This document shows, piece by piece, positions 1-8,369 of a stretch of 64,000 nt of DNA (positions are counted from its first letter, which is position 1; each line of letters opens with the position of its first letter). Where the stretch lies: positions 3,800,793 to 3,864,792 of the forward strand of contig NZ_CP060789.1 in assembly GCF_014489575.1 (NCBI RefSeq). The letters run 5' to 3'. The notes under the pieces were generated by a model, which searched no databases, had not been told where the DNA came from, and saw only the letters and a list, made by a program, of their open reading frames with translations. The translations under genes were made by a program, and so were the position numbers. This stretch comes from Tessaracoccus defluvii. GTDB lineage: Bacteria > Actinomycetota > Actinomycetes > Propionibacteriales > Propionibacteriaceae.

Positions 1-2
1 GG

Positions 3-689
3 GCCGATCTCTTCGCCGTGTGGGAGGCCGCCGGGCTCGCGCCGGCGGGCGGCCGCGGCTACCACATGCTGTTCACGCTCATCGCCGCCACCCGACTCGT
101 CTACGGGCCCTGGAACGGGGCCGACCAGGACGTCGCGCTCGTGCGGCAGTGGCTGCCGGGGGCGGCGGGGCTGGCCGAGAGGTTCGACGGCGACCGGACG
201 GCCGCCGTCGCCGAGTGGCTGCTGCGCTACCTGACCTCGCACGGCCCGGCCACCGTCAGGGACTTCGCGTGGTGGACCAAGCTGACGCTCGGCGAGATCC
301 GCCGTGCGCTGCCTCTCATCGTCGACCGTCTCGAGACCGACGGCGCCGCCGAATCCAGCTACTGGCGTCCCGGCTTGCACGACGAGGTCCGTGCCGTCGG
401 CAGGACGGCGGCCCAGCCGCTGCTCCTGCCCGGATTCGACGAGTACGTCCTCGGCTACGCCGACCGGTTGTTCGCCATGGCCGACGACCATCACCGGCGC
501 CTGGTGCCCGGCAACAACGGGGTGTTCAAACGGTCGGTGGTCATCGGCGGCCGCGTCGTCGGCACCTGGACACGGGCCGGGCGGCCGGGCAGACGGACCC
601 TCGAGATCGATGGCTTCGTGCCGATCTCCGAGGCGGCACGCCGCCGCCTGGAGGCGCGCTACGGCGAGTTCCCGTTCGCCGCGGACTGA
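3..689 (+). CDS. Winged-helix DNA-binding domain protein (HTH_42/AlkZ-like), 5' end outside window
   Basis: This is the C-terminal part of a protein whose beginning lies before the window; the frame is open from base 3. It resembles the winged-helix family that includes AlkZ/YcaQ-type DNA glycosylases (PF06224-like). Visible family hallmarks are RGYHMLFTLIAATRLVYGPW near the start of the fragment, a winged-helix stretch with GPATVRDFAWWT, and the motif LLLPGFDEYVLGYADR about 75 residues before the end. Members act on damaged DNA or bind it, but no catalytic assignment is safe from a fragment. It faces the next gene tail to tail, with one base between the two stop codons. Confidence 0.7.
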   Translation, partial: ADLFAVWEAAGLAPAGGRGYHMLFTLIAATRLVYGPWNGADQDVALVRQWLPGAAGLAERFDGDRTAAVAEWLLRYLTSHGPATVRDFAWWTKLTLGEIRRALPLIVDRLETDGAAESSYWRPGLHDEVRAVGRTAAQPLLLPGFDEYVLGYADRLFAMADDHHRRLVPGNNGVFKRSVVIGGRVVGTWTRAGRPGRRTLEIDGFVPISEAARRRLEARYGEFPFAAD

Positions 690-690
690 C

Positions 691-1185
691 TCAGGACACC
701 GGCACGTACAGGTCGGTGCGGAGCGTGGCCGGATCGGTGGTGGGGGAGGGCTCCGTGACGTACACCTCGCCCATCCTGTCGCCGGGCCGCAGCCCCTGCG
801 CGGAGACGAAGGCCATGAGGGTCTCCCAGGCTCCCGGAAGGCTGTCGTACGGCCCGACGTGCGTCGAGACGGCCAGCCTGCCGCCGGGCAGCGTCGAGGG
901 CCGCACGCCGTCCGTCTCGTCAAAGACCCGCTCGACGGGGAAGCCGATCTCGATCGAGAACGTCCCGGCAGGGTCCCCCTCGTAGACGGCGAGGGCCGGG
1001 CCGGTCAATCGGACGCCCAGGGCCACGGTGACCGCGACGACGCGCTGGTACCCGGCGTCGAAGAGCGATGGCAGGTCGGCCAGCGTCACGTCGTCGTGGC
1101 GGACGACGGCTGTCGTCGTCACAGGGACGTCCTCCAGGACGGTCGGATCCGCCCAGCCGGTGGGATGGTTCACAAAGGTGCTCAA
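691..1185 (-). CDS. GyrI-like / AraC effector-binding domain protein
   Basis: A stand-alone GyrI-like small-molecule-binding domain of 164 residues, without a DNA-binding domain. The pattern is typical of the family: paired repeats, a central block with GTFSIEIGFPV, the GGRLAVSTHVGPYDSLPGAW block and a closing DLYVPVS strand. Such proteins bind amphipathic or drug-like ligands; some hydrolyse them or inhibit gyrase. I chose a TTG start at 1185 because AGGAGG sits seven bases upstream of it; the in-frame GTG at 1209 has no comparable ribosome site. It is probably cytoplasmic. The ligand is unknown. Confidence 0.7.
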   Translation of the reverse strand: MSTFVNHPTGWADPTVLEDVPVTTTAVVRHDDVTLADLPSLFDAGYQRVVAVTVALGVRLTGPALAVYEGDPAGTFSIEIGFPVERVFDETDGVRPSTLPGGRLAVSTHVGPYDSLPGAWETLMAFVSAQGLRPGDRMGEVYVTEPSPTTDPATLRTDLYVPVS

Positions 1186-1283
1186 CTCGATACCTCCTGG
1201 TTCCTGCACTGATCCTGCACGCCGAGCATGACACAGGGGCGCCGGGTGGGGAACCCCCTCACCCGACGCCCCAGGCCGATCGG

Positions 1284-1622
1284 TCAGATCGCAGCCGCGC
1301 CCTTTTCGCCGGTGCGGATCCGCACCACCTCGTCGATGGGTGTGGACCAGACCTTGCCGTCGCCAACCGCTCCGGTCCGCGCGGCCTCGGTGATCACGTC
1401 GATCACGGCCTCGACCTCCTCATCCTCGACGAGGACCTCGATCTTCGCCTTGCTGATGAAGTCAATCGTGTATTCCGCTCCCCGGTAGACCTCCTTGTGG
1501 CCCCGCTGCCTGGCGTAACCGGAGCATTCGGTGACGGTCATGCCTGCGATGCCGTGGTGGGCAAGCGCGATCTGCACCTGGGTCATCATGGTGGGCTGGA
1601 CGATTGCTGTGACGAGTCTCAT
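1284..1622 (-). CDS. glnB: Nitrogen regulatory protein PII
   Basis: PII signal-transduction protein of 112 residues, the normal length. The T-loop carries Tyr51 in the block RGAEYTIDF, the residue that actinobacterial GlnD adenylylates, and the C-terminal part has the VGDGKVW B-loop signature. It senses 2-oxoglutarate, ATP/ADP and glutamine status and docks on the ammonium channel AmtB. Its ATG overlaps the stop codon of amt in an ATGA arrangement, so the two are translationally coupled. glnK would be an equally good name given the amt linkage. No glnD follows within the window; the next gene downstream is unrelated. Confidence 0.95.
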   Translation of the reverse strand: MRLVTAIVQPTMMTQVQIALAHHGIAGMTVTECSGYARQRGHKEVYRGAEYTIDFISKAKIEVLVEDEEVEAVIDVITEAARTGAVGDGKVWSTPIDEVVRIRTGEKGAAAI

Positions 1623-2947
1623 GCGTCGACATCCTCTCGGGCGGGAACGATCAGCGTCTGGCGGACGCCGTAGGTGGTGTAGCCGACCGCGCTCAGGTCG
1701 TAGCCGGTCTCTGCGTGCTCGGCGGTGTCGATGCCCTGCGTCTCGACGGCGTCGGCGACCCGCAGGCCCAGCGTCTTGTCGAGGACCTTGGCGATCACGA
1801 AGGTGACCACGAAGGAGTAGGCCAGCACGGCGAAGGCGCCGACGGCCTGGCGCCACAGCTGATCGATGCCGCCGCCGTAGAAGAGGCCCGCGACGCCGGC
1901 CGGCGAGGCAGGATCTGCGACGAGGCCGATCAGGAGGGTGCCGACCAGTCCGCCGACGAGGTGGACGCCGACGACGTCGAGCGAGTCGTCGTAGCCGAGC
2001 CGGGTCTTCAGGCCGATGGCGAAGGCGCAGAGCACGCCGGCGGCGACGCCGACGATCAGCGCGCCGAGGGGGCTGACGGAGGCGGCGGCCGGGGTGATGC
2101 CGACGAGGCCTGCGACGATGCCGGATGCGGCGCCGAGGCTGGTGGCGTGCCCGTCACGGAGGCGCTCCACGACCAGCCAGCCGAGCATGGCGGCGGCCGC
2201 GCCGGCCAGCGTGTTGATCCAGGCGACACCGGCGGTGGCGTTGGCGCCGAGCGCAGAGCCCGCGTTGAAGCCGAACCAGCCGAACCACAGGAGGGCCGCG
2301 CCGAGCATGACGAGGGTCAGGTTGTGGGGTCGCATCGGGACCTTGCCGAAGCCCAGCCGTGGGCCGATCACGATGCACAGGGCGAGCGCCGCGGCGCCCG
2401 CGTTGATGTGGATGGCGGTGCCGCCTGCGAAATCGAGGGCCTGGACGGTGTTGGCGATGAAGCCGCCCTTCTCGGCGGTGCCGCCGTCGAAGGAGAACAC
2501 CCAGTGCGCGGCCGGGAAGTAGACGAGCAGCGCCCAGACTGCGGAGAAGACCATCCAGGCGGAGAACTTCATCCGGTCGGCCACGGCGCCCGAGATGAGC
2601 GCGACGGCGATGATGGCGAAGGCCGCCTGGAAGCCGGCGAAGACGAGGGCGGGAACCGTGAAGGTCGCCAGCTCCGGGTCCATCATCCCCTTCAGGAAGG
2701 CGAACTGGAGCGGGTTGCCGACGACTCCGCCGATCGACTCGCCGAAGGCCATGGAGTAGCCGACGACGACCCATAGGACGCCGACGATGCCCATCGTGGT
2801 GACCGACATCATCACCATGTTGAGGACGCTCTTGGCGCGGACCATGCCACCGTAGAAGAACGCGAGACCGGGGGTCATGAGGAGGACCAGGGCGGCGCTG
2901 GCCAGAACCCAGGCGGTGTCGCCCGTATCGATTTCAAGGATTTCCAT
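1619..2947 (-). CDS. amt: Ammonium transporter Amt/MEP/Rh family
   Basis: Integral membrane ammonium channel of 442 residues with about eleven predicted helices. Family landmarks include TPGLAFFYGGMVRAKSV near the N-terminus, the DFAGGTAIHINAGAAAL block with a pore histidine, and DVVGVHLVGGLVGTLLIG with the second pore histidine. I set the start at the ATG at 2947 (MEILEIDTGDTAW), the usual N-terminus for the family, instead of an in-frame start 13 codons upstream. It forms an operon with the PII gene that follows, which would gate it. Two GlnR-like boxes lie just upstream, suggesting nitrogen-limitation control. Confidence 0.95.
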   Translation of the reverse strand: MEILEIDTGDTAWVLASAALVLLMTPGLAFFYGGMVRAKSVLNMVMMSVTTMGIVGVLWVVVGYSMAFGESIGGVVGNPLQFAFLKGMMDPELATFTVPALVFAGFQAAFAIIAVALISGAVADRMKFSAWMVFSAVWALLVYFPAAHWVFSFDGGTAEKGGFIANTVQALDFAGGTAIHINAGAAALALCIVIGPRLGFGKVPMRPHNLTLVMLGAALLWFGWFGFNAGSALGANATAGVAWINTLAGAAAAMLGWLVVERLRDGHATSLGAASGIVAGLVGITPAAASVSPLGALIVGVAAGVLCAFAIGLKTRLGYDDSLDVVGVHLVGGLVGTLLIGLVADPASPAGVAGLFYGGGIDQLWRQAVGAFAVLAYSFVVTFVIAKVLDKTLGLRVADAVETQGIDTAEHAETGYDLSAVGYTTYGVRQTLIVPAREDVDA

Positions 2948-2993
2948 GACCCGAATCCTGCTGGGTCCAGATGTCGGCCGACTCACCGATCCG

Positions 2994-3062
2994 GTAACGG
3001 TGGCGCAACGATGATCGGGCCGGAGGTAACGGCTGCGCTGCGCCGGATTTCCGGCGTGTTAC
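2994..3062 (-). promoter_or_regulatory. Two GlnR-like boxes upstream of amt-glnB
   Basis: Two sites resemble the actinobacterial GlnR half-site pair (GTnAC, six bases, GnAAC). One reads GTAAC-N6-GCAAC on the plus strand at 2994-3009. The other reads GTAAC-N6-GAAAT on the minus strand from 3062 to 3047. Both lie within about 120 bases upstream of the amt start. The match is by eye; regulation by GlnR is inferred from the gene pair they precede. Confidence 0.4.
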
Positions 3063-3550
3063 CGAGGGCGGATGACGCCCGCCCCCACGATGCGCTCGAC
3101 GTCGCCGTCCGCGAGGGCGCGCCACGTCCCGTCGAACGTGAAGGAGGCGTACGCAGATGTCGGATACCAGGCGGCGGCGTCGTCGGCGCCGTCGGGATCG
3201 GACGCGAAGGTCAGGTCGGCCACGAGCGAGGGGATGGTGGGGGCATGGCCGACGACGAGCAGGCCCGTGACGTCGTCGGACACCTCGCCGATCCGCCGCA
3301 GCAGCGTGGAGGTGCCGCCGCTGTACAGGTCGTCCAGATACTCGGCCGGGATCCCGAGGCCGAGCGCGGTGAACGTCTCGCGCGTTCGCGTCGCCGTCGA
3401 CACCAGCGCCAGCCCGAGGCCCAGGCCCCGCAGCGCCACCCCGGCGGCCTGCGAGTCGCTCACCCCGCGGGGAGCGAGCCGGCGTGCGTGGTCTCCGTGC
3501 ACGTTGTAGGGCTCGGTCTTGGCGTGGCGCATGAGCACGAGTCGTCGCAT
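3059..3550 (-). CDS. SixA-type histidine phosphatase
   Basis: Small histidine phosphatase of 163 residues. The catalytic RHAK is at residues 8-11, with His9 as the phospho-acceptor, and the second histidine lies in the VVGHAPTIP block. Family members remove phosphate from phosphohistidine or small substrates; E. coli SixA acts in the phosphotransferase network. The protein is about the expected length and intact. It sits alone between amt and the methyltransferase gene, on the same strand as both. The natural substrate cannot be inferred here. Confidence 0.85.
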   Translation of the reverse strand: MRRLVLMRHAKTEPYNVHGDHARRLAPRGVSDSQAAGVALRGLGLGLALVSTATRTRETFTALGLGIPAEYLDDLYSGGTSTLLRRIGEVSDDVTGLLVVGHAPTIPSLVADLTFASDPDGADDAAAWYPTSAYASFTFDGTWRALADGDVERIVGAGVIRPR

Positions 3551-3595
3551 GGCGGCAGCCTACCGAGCGCGGAACGCCTACGCCGGGACGGAGCC

Positions 3596-4600
3596 TCAGG
3601 GGTTGACGGCGACGATCAGGTCACGGCGGATGGAGGAGTCGACGCGGTGGGCGAAGCTCTCCCACGCGCCACCCGTCTGCACCACCAGGCCGGCATCGGT
3701 CAGCTTCGCGGCGAGGTCCTCGCGGGTCAGACCGAACGTGTTCCAGGCGATGCCGATGGCGCCGCCGTGCATGAGCTGCGACGCCCACACCGGGATCGCC
3801 TCGCCCAGCAGGCCGGCGGGGGAGCGGTCGCGGCGGCCGGACGTGCCCCGGACGTCCGTGGTCGCCCCGTGCGCGACGCCGTACGGCGCGTCGGTGACGA
3901 TGGCGTCGAACTTCTTGCGGCCGAACAGGTCCGCGGAGGTGCGGGTGTCACCTGTGAACGACGTGACGTGCAGTGTCGTGTCCTCGAGGGTGACGGTGGC
4001 GTCGAGCCGCTTGCCGATGGTCTTGCCCTCGCGGCGCACGTTGGTGACGTCGGCGGTGTGGCGGATCCGCTTGCGGCGGAGGTAGGTCTTGTAGAACGAG
4101 GCCTGCTGTTCGAAGGCCTTGGCGTCGCCCTCGACACCGTAGGCGTCGTGGCCCAGCATCAGCGCGGTCGACAGCGTGGTGCCGCGGCCCGCCAGCGGGT
4201 CGAGGATCTGCCGTGGGCCGCTGGGCTCGCGGGTGACCGCTGCGAGGGTCACCCCGACGAGGAGCTGCGTGAACTGCTCGTTCGTCTTGCCCTGGTACTT
4301 CGGGATCGTGACGAGGTCGTCGTCGAGCACGAACGGGTCGGGCAGCGCGACGGGGCGCAGGAGGTCGCCGACCTCCTCGAACAGCGCGAAGCAGGCCGAC
4401 TGGGCGGCGACGGTGGCCAGGTGCCCCGGCAGCAGCTCATCGGATGCGAAGGACAGGTAGTCGACGCCGGCCAGGTTCGCACCCTCGATGTCGCGTGCGA
4501 ACGGCGCCGTCAGCTCCAGTTCCGCGGCTGTGAGCGGGCCCGACTCGCCGGCGTAGACGCGGTTGGCCGAGGGCGTGCGGAGCATCAGGTAGCGAGGCAT
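3596..4600 (-). CDS. TRM11-like SAM-dependent methyltransferase
   Basis: A 334-residue putative RNA/DNA methyltransferase. The SAM-binding motif I is DPLAGRGTTL and the catalytic motif IV reads DAPYG, close to the DPPYG of N2-guanine tRNA methyltransferases such as Trm11. The N-terminal third, starting MPRYLMLRTPSANRVY, has no domain I can name. The ATG at 4600 is preferred over an upstream in-frame start because the conserved-looking part begins there. Likely cytoplasmic and acting on tRNA, but the substrate is an inference from the family. Confidence 0.75.
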   Translation of the reverse strand: MPRYLMLRTPSANRVYAGESGPLTAAELELTAPFARDIEGANLAGVDYLSFASDELLPGHLATVAAQSACFALFEEVGDLLRPVALPDPFVLDDDLVTIPKYQGKTNEQFTQLLVGVTLAAVTREPSGPRQILDPLAGRGTTLSTALMLGHDAYGVEGDAKAFEQQASFYKTYLRRKRIRHTADVTNVRREGKTIGKRLDATVTLEDTTLHVTSFTGDTRTSADLFGRKKFDAIVTDAPYGVAHGATTDVRGTSGRRDRSPAGLLGEAIPVWASQLMHGGAIGIAWNTFGLTREDLAAKLTDAGLVVQTGGAWESFAHRVDSSIRRDLIVAVNP

Positions 4601-4659
4601 CTGCCCAGTTTCCCACACCGCCGCCGGTGTCGGCTCGCGCGTGTGGTTGGCTGACACCG

Positions 4660-5025
4660 ATGGAGCAGTGGTGGAAGCGGGCCGGCGTGATCTTCGCCGG
4701 CGGGGCGGTGGGAACGGCGTGCCGCGCCCTCCTCCTCCACGCCCTGGACCAGCAGACCGTGGCGCTGGCAGTGGTGAACCTGACCGGCTGCCTGCTCATC
4801 GGCGTCGTCAGCGGCTGGTGGGGCGCCAGAACCTCGCTGCTGCGGCTGTTCCTCGCCGTCGGCGGGGTGGGGGCCTTCACGTCGTGGTCGTCCCTCGCGC
4901 TCCAGGGGATCCAGGATCCGGTGGCCACTGTCGTCGTCGTGGTGGAGGCTCTGGCCGGCGTCGGGGCCGCGGGCCTCGGACACCTGCTCGGGGCGCGCAC
5001 GCAACGGCGGAGGCGGCCCGCATGA
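4660..5025 (+). CDS. crcB1: Fluoride channel FluC/CrcB, first subunit
   Basis: Small four-helix membrane protein of 121 residues that forms half of a dual-topology fluoride exporter. Conserved features are GGAVGTACRALL at the start, NLTGC in helix two, and GGVGAFTSWSS in helix three, the last differing from the usual TTFSTF phenylalanine box. I use the ATG at 4660; an in-frame start 11 codons upstream would add a non-family extension. Its stop codon overlaps the ATG of the next gene (ATGA), so the two halves are made together. No fluoride riboswitch is recognisable in the short upstream gap. Confidence 0.85.
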   Translation: MEQWWKRAGVIFAGGAVGTACRALLLHALDQQTVALAVVNLTGCLLIGVVSGWWGARTSLLRLFLAVGGVGAFTSWSSLALQGIQDPVATVVVVVEALAGVGAAGLGHLLGARTQRRRRPA

Positions 5026-5363
5026 TCCTTGTCTGGGTGAGCCTCGCGGGTGGTCTCGGCGCCCTGGCCCGGGCGCTGGTCGACCGGCTGGTGGTGGTGC
5101 GGTGGCCGGCCTGGTGGGCGACGCTGGGCATCAACCTGGCCGGTTCGTTCGCCGTCGGGGTGGCCGCGGGGGTGCTGCCGGCCGCGGCGTTCGCCGTCGT
5201 CGGGACGGGTTTCTGCGGCGGCTTCACGACCTTCTCGACGGCGAGCTGGCAGGTGGCCCGCGAGCTGGGCCGGAGGCGCCACCGGTTCGCCGTCGCCTAC
5301 CTGGCCGCGACGATCGGCGGGTGCCTCGCCGCAGCCTGGCTGGGCGTGCTGGTCAGCTCGTGA
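5022..5363 (+). CDS. crcB2: Fluoride channel FluC/CrcB, second subunit
   Basis: Second FluC subunit, 113 residues, four predicted helices. It keeps the canonical elements better than its partner: GGLGALARALV, NLAGSFAVG and GTGFCGGFTTFSTASW with the fluoride-coordinating phenylalanine box. Actinobacteria and firmicutes often encode two divergent FluC proteins that pair in opposite orientations. Overlap with the first gene is four bases. The last 11 bases overlap the end of the convergent AEC transporter gene. Confidence 0.9.
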   Translation: MILVWVSLAGGLGALARALVDRLVVVRWPAWWATLGINLAGSFAVGVAAGVLPAAAFAVVGTGFCGGFTTFSTASWQVARELGRRRHRFAVAYLAATIGGCLAAAWLGVLVSS

Positions 5364-6267
5364 GTAGGACGTAGAGCGTCGGCATGGCGACGATCCCGAC
5401 AATCAGGCTCACGGACGTCATGAACGAAGAAAGCTCGACATCGAGGCCTGCCCTGCCGGTGAAGCCGGCGATCATCGACGCGATCGGAGCGAAGAGGACC
5501 ATGACCAGCACCAGGCGGACCTCTGTCCCGAAGGGGAGCAACGTCCAACACGCCCAGGCGGCGACGGCGCAGAACGCGTAGCGGACGGCGAGGTGCCTGG
5601 CCGCCGCAGCGTACTTGGACCGGTCCAGCCTGATCTCCAGCCCTAGGCCGATCATGAGCATCGCCAGGAAGGGATTGGCCGCACCGACGAGTCCGGTGAA
5701 CGCGATCACCGGGTCGGGCAGGCGCAGCCGCAGCAGCTGCATCGCGAGCAGCGCGAGGTAGGTGATGAGGACGGGCGAGCCGAGCAGGGTCCGTAGCGTC
5801 TCCCGCCAGCGGCGCCGCCCCGGCTCTCGGCTCAGGGCCATGCCCCAGCCGTAGCCGATGCCGGCCCCGCCCACAGCGTTGCCGATGTCGAACAGTGCGG
5901 CATAGAGGATGGCCTGCGGGCCCATGAACCCGGACAGGTAGGGCATGCCGAACGCGCCGATGTTGAAGGAGCCCGAGTTGAGCACGGCGAACGCCTGTTC
6001 GCGGCGCCCCCGGCGGCGGGCGAGGAGGTAGCCGATCACCTGCTGGGCGCTGGTGGCGACCAGCCCGATCAGGACGAGCGACAACAGTGCGGTGTCAAGG
6101 GTGTATTCGTTGAAGCTCGTGAGCAGCGCGCACGGCAGTGTGACCGAGAGCACGAGGCGCGACACGAGCGGGAAGTCGCGGATGCTCGCCCAGCCGACCC
6201 GCTTCAGGACGAGGGCGAGCCCGACGACGGCGACGAGCGAAAGCGCCTTGACCGCGATCTCCACCAT
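5353..6267 (-). CDS. AEC family transporter (auxin efflux carrier-like)
   Basis: A 304-residue membrane protein with about ten hydrophobic segments arranged as two halves. The signature NSGSFNIGAFGMPYL in the first half and ANPFLAMLMIGLGLEI at the start of the second are typical of the AEC/BASS-like family, which moves organic acids or other small solutes across the membrane. The start is an ATG with no strong ribosome site. It converges with crcB2 and is followed upstream by ppa on the same strand, 18 bases away. The substrate is unknown. Confidence 0.8.
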   Translation of the reverse strand: MVEIAVKALSLVAVVGLALVLKRVGWASIRDFPLVSRLVLSVTLPCALLTSFNEYTLDTALLSLVLIGLVATSAQQVIGYLLARRRGRREQAFAVLNSGSFNIGAFGMPYLSGFMGPQAILYAALFDIGNAVGGAGIGYGWGMALSREPGRRRWRETLRTLLGSPVLITYLALLAMQLLRLRLPDPVIAFTGLVGAANPFLAMLMIGLGLEIRLDRSKYAAAARHLAVRYAFCAVAAWACWTLLPFGTEVRLVLVMVLFAPIASMIAGFTGRAGLDVELSSFMTSVSLIVGIVAMPTLYVLLTS

Positions 6268-6285
6268 GGGAGGGCGGGGGCGGGA

Positions 6286-6852
6286 TCAGGCCAGGTTCAC
6301 GTGGTGATGCTCGTACGGCGTGCCCTTGGCCCGCTCGAACGAGGCGGCGACCTCGGCCTCGGCCTCGGAGCGGCCGGTCCAGGTGGCGCCCTCGACGGAC
6401 TTGCCCGGCTCGAGGTCCTTGTAGACCGAGAAGAAGTGCTCGATCTCGAGCAGCATGTGCTCCGGAACCGAGCTCAGGTCGGTGATGTGCTTGCGCCGCG
6501 TGTCAGCGGTCGCCACGCAGAGGACCTTGTCGTCGCCGCCCATCTCGTCGGTCATCCGGAACATCGCGACGGCGTAGCACTCGATGAGGCAGCCGGGGAA
6601 TGTGGGGTCTGCGCCGATGACCATCGCGTCGAGCGGGTCACCGTCCTGACCGAGGGTGCCCTCCACGAAGCCGTAGTCGTAGGGGTACTGGGTGGAGGTG
6701 AAGAGCACGCGGTCCAGCCGGAGCCGGCCCGTGTTGTGGTCCATCTCGTACTTGTTCTTCGTCCCCTTCGGGATCTCCACCGTCACGTCGAAGAGGATTC
6801 GGCGACCGGGGTCGATCGGGGTGAAACGGCCGACTGGTGCGTCTTCGGTCAC
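6286..6852 (-). CDS. ppa: Inorganic pyrophosphatase (family I)
   Basis: Soluble pyrophosphatase hydrolysing pyrophosphate to phosphate, pulling biosynthetic reactions forward. Family I motifs are evident: [23 protein letters not shown] and the metal-binding [13 protein letters not shown] start at 6852 is chosen because AGGAG lies eight bases upstream of it, giving 188 residues; an in-frame ATG 13 codons earlier would place that ribosome site inside the gene. Even so there is a short N-terminal extension compared with the usual 160-175 residues. It is divergent from dacB. Confidence 0.92.
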   Translation of the reverse strand: MTEDAPVGRFTPIDPGRRILFDVTVEIPKGTKNKYEMDHNTGRLRLDRVLFTSTQYPYDYGFVEGTLGQDGDPLDAMVIGADPTFPGCLIECYAVAMFRMTDEMGGDDKVLCVATADTRRKHITDLSSVPEHMLLEIEHFFSVYKDLEPGKSVEGATWTGRSEAEAEVAASFERAKGTPYEHHHVNLA

Positions 6853-6932
6853 TTGGAGGGCTCCTATGATTGGTGCGATGTCGGCGGTCACTGCCGGCTG
6901 CTACGCGTCAGAATACCTGTTTGGAGTCCTCA

Positions 6933-8369
6933 GTGCTCAGTCGCCGTCGTACGGTCGAGTGGATCGTCACCGGCCTACTCGGTGGCCTCCTCCTTGCCGG
7001 CGGCTTCACCGCCGCCGTCTTCCAGCAGCCGTTGCTGGCCGCCGCCGGCCTGACCCGCGACGGGGCCCCCGACACCCTCGATCCGGAGCTGCTCGCGGCG
7101 GCGACGACCCCGCCTCCGACGGCGCCCGCGGTCGACGGCACGGGCCTCGTCGGCGCCGCCGAGCCGGCCGTCCCGGGGGCGCCGGTGACGCGGGCGCAGT
7201 TGGAGGCGAGACTGGACGCGCTCGACACCAGCCTGCTCGTCCCCGCGGAGGGTGGCGCCACCACGATCGCCTACGAGGTCGTCGACGTCACCACCGGCGA
7301 GATCGTCGCGTCCCGCGGGGCGGCCACGCCACTGATCCCCGCGTCGAACACCAAGACACTGACCGCGTTGGCCGTCATGAACGCCTTCGAGGGCACGGAG
7401 ACGTTCGCCACGACCGTCGTCGAGCCGTCCCCTGGCACCATCGTCCTGGTCGGCGGCGGCGACCCGCTGCTGCTGAGCGTCCCCGCCGCGGCCGGGGCCT
7501 ACCCGCAGCCGGCGTCGACGCAGGAACTTGCGCGCGCCGTCGCCGAGAAGCTCCGGGCCGCGGGGACCACGACGGTGACGCTCGGCTACAACGCCGACCA
7601 CTTCGCCGAGCCCGGCTGGAACGACACCTGGCCCGCCACCTACCGCGACCAGGTCACGCAGCTGTCGGCCCTCTGGGTCGACGAGGGGAAGCTGCCGGCC
7701 GGCGGACGGAGCCGCACCCCCGCGCTCGACGCCGCCAGGACCTTCGCGGAGCAGCTCACGGCAGAGGGGATCGCCGTCGCCGGGGCGCCCGCGCCCGCCG
7801 CTGCGGAGGGGACGGAGCTGGCACGGGTCGAGTCGCTGCCGGTCCACGTGCTGGTCGAACAGGCCATGAACCGCTCCAACAACTCCTTCACCGAGATCCT
7901 CGGCCTGCAGCTGGCGCGCCAGGTCGGCCAGCCGTCCACCTTCGCCGGCGCCGTCGCAGCCATCGAGGGGCAGCTCACCGGTCTCGGCGTCTGGGACGAG
8001 GGCACGGTGCTGCACGACTCGTCCGGCCTGTCCCGCTCGAACCGGATCACGACCCACATGCTCGCCCGCGCCATCCTGCTGCTCGACAGCGAGCCGCGCC
8101 TGTCGGTGATCCTCGACGGGCTCCCGACCGCCGGCGTCGCGGGCACCCTCTCCGAGAGATTCTTCGACGACACCTCGGCACCCGCCCGGGGGGTCGCGCG
8201 GGCCAAGACCGGCACCCTCTCCCTCGTCTCGACCCTCGCGGGCACCACCGTCACCGCAGACGGGCGGTTGATGGCGTTCGCGTTCATGATCAACGGGGCC
8301 CCGAACGGCTGGGCAGCCAAGCTGTGGGCGGACCAGGCCACCGGCGTCGTCGCGGGGTGTGGCTGCTGA
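6933..8369 (+). CDS. dacB: D-alanyl-D-alanine carboxypeptidase/endopeptidase (PBP4, S13)
   Basis: Peptidase family S13 enzyme acting on peptidoglycan stem peptides outside the membrane. All three active-site motifs are present: SNTK (Ser at about residue 138), SNN in MNRSNNSF, and KTG in RAKTGTL. An N-terminal hydrophobic stretch (WIVTGLLGGLLLAGGFTAAV) serves as signal or anchor, followed by a Pro/Ala-rich linker. The start is a GTG with GGAG seven bases before it. Its stop overlaps the next gene's start (TGATG). This order, dacB then a zincin, tilS and hpt, is a common actinobacterial arrangement. Confidence 0.93.
   Translation: MLSRRRTVEWIVTGLLGGLLLAGGFTAAVFQQPLLAAAGLTRDGAPDTLDPELLAAATTPPPTAPAVDGTGLVGAAEPAVPGAPVTRAQLEARLDALDTSLLVPAEGGATTIAYEVVDVTTGEIVASRGAATPLIPASNTKTLTALAVMNAFEGTETFATTVVEPSPGTIVLVGGGDPLLLSVPAAAGAYPQPASTQELARAVAEKLRAAGTTTVTLGYNADHFAEPGWNDTWPATYRDQVTQLSALWVDEGKLPAGGRSRTPALDAARTFAEQLTAEGIAVAGAPAPAAAEGTELARVESLPVHVLVEQAMNRSNNSFTEILGLQLARQVGQPSTFAGAVAAIEGQLTGLGVWDEGTVLHDSSGLSRSNRITTHMLARAILLLDSEPRLSVILDGLPTAGVAGTLSERFFDDTSAPARGVARAKTGTLSLVSTLAGTTVTADGRLMAFAFMINGAPNGWAAKLWADQATGVVAGCGC

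Noticed and set aside
3011..4654. 547-codon plus-strand frame over the SixA-type and methyltransferase genes
   Set aside because: Composition is Arg/Gly/Glu/Ala-rich with no family features, and both opposite-strand genes carry clear catalytic motifs.
4601..4659. Fluoride riboswitch before the fluC pair
   Set aside because: The gap is under 60 bases and lacks the conserved crcB RNA elements.
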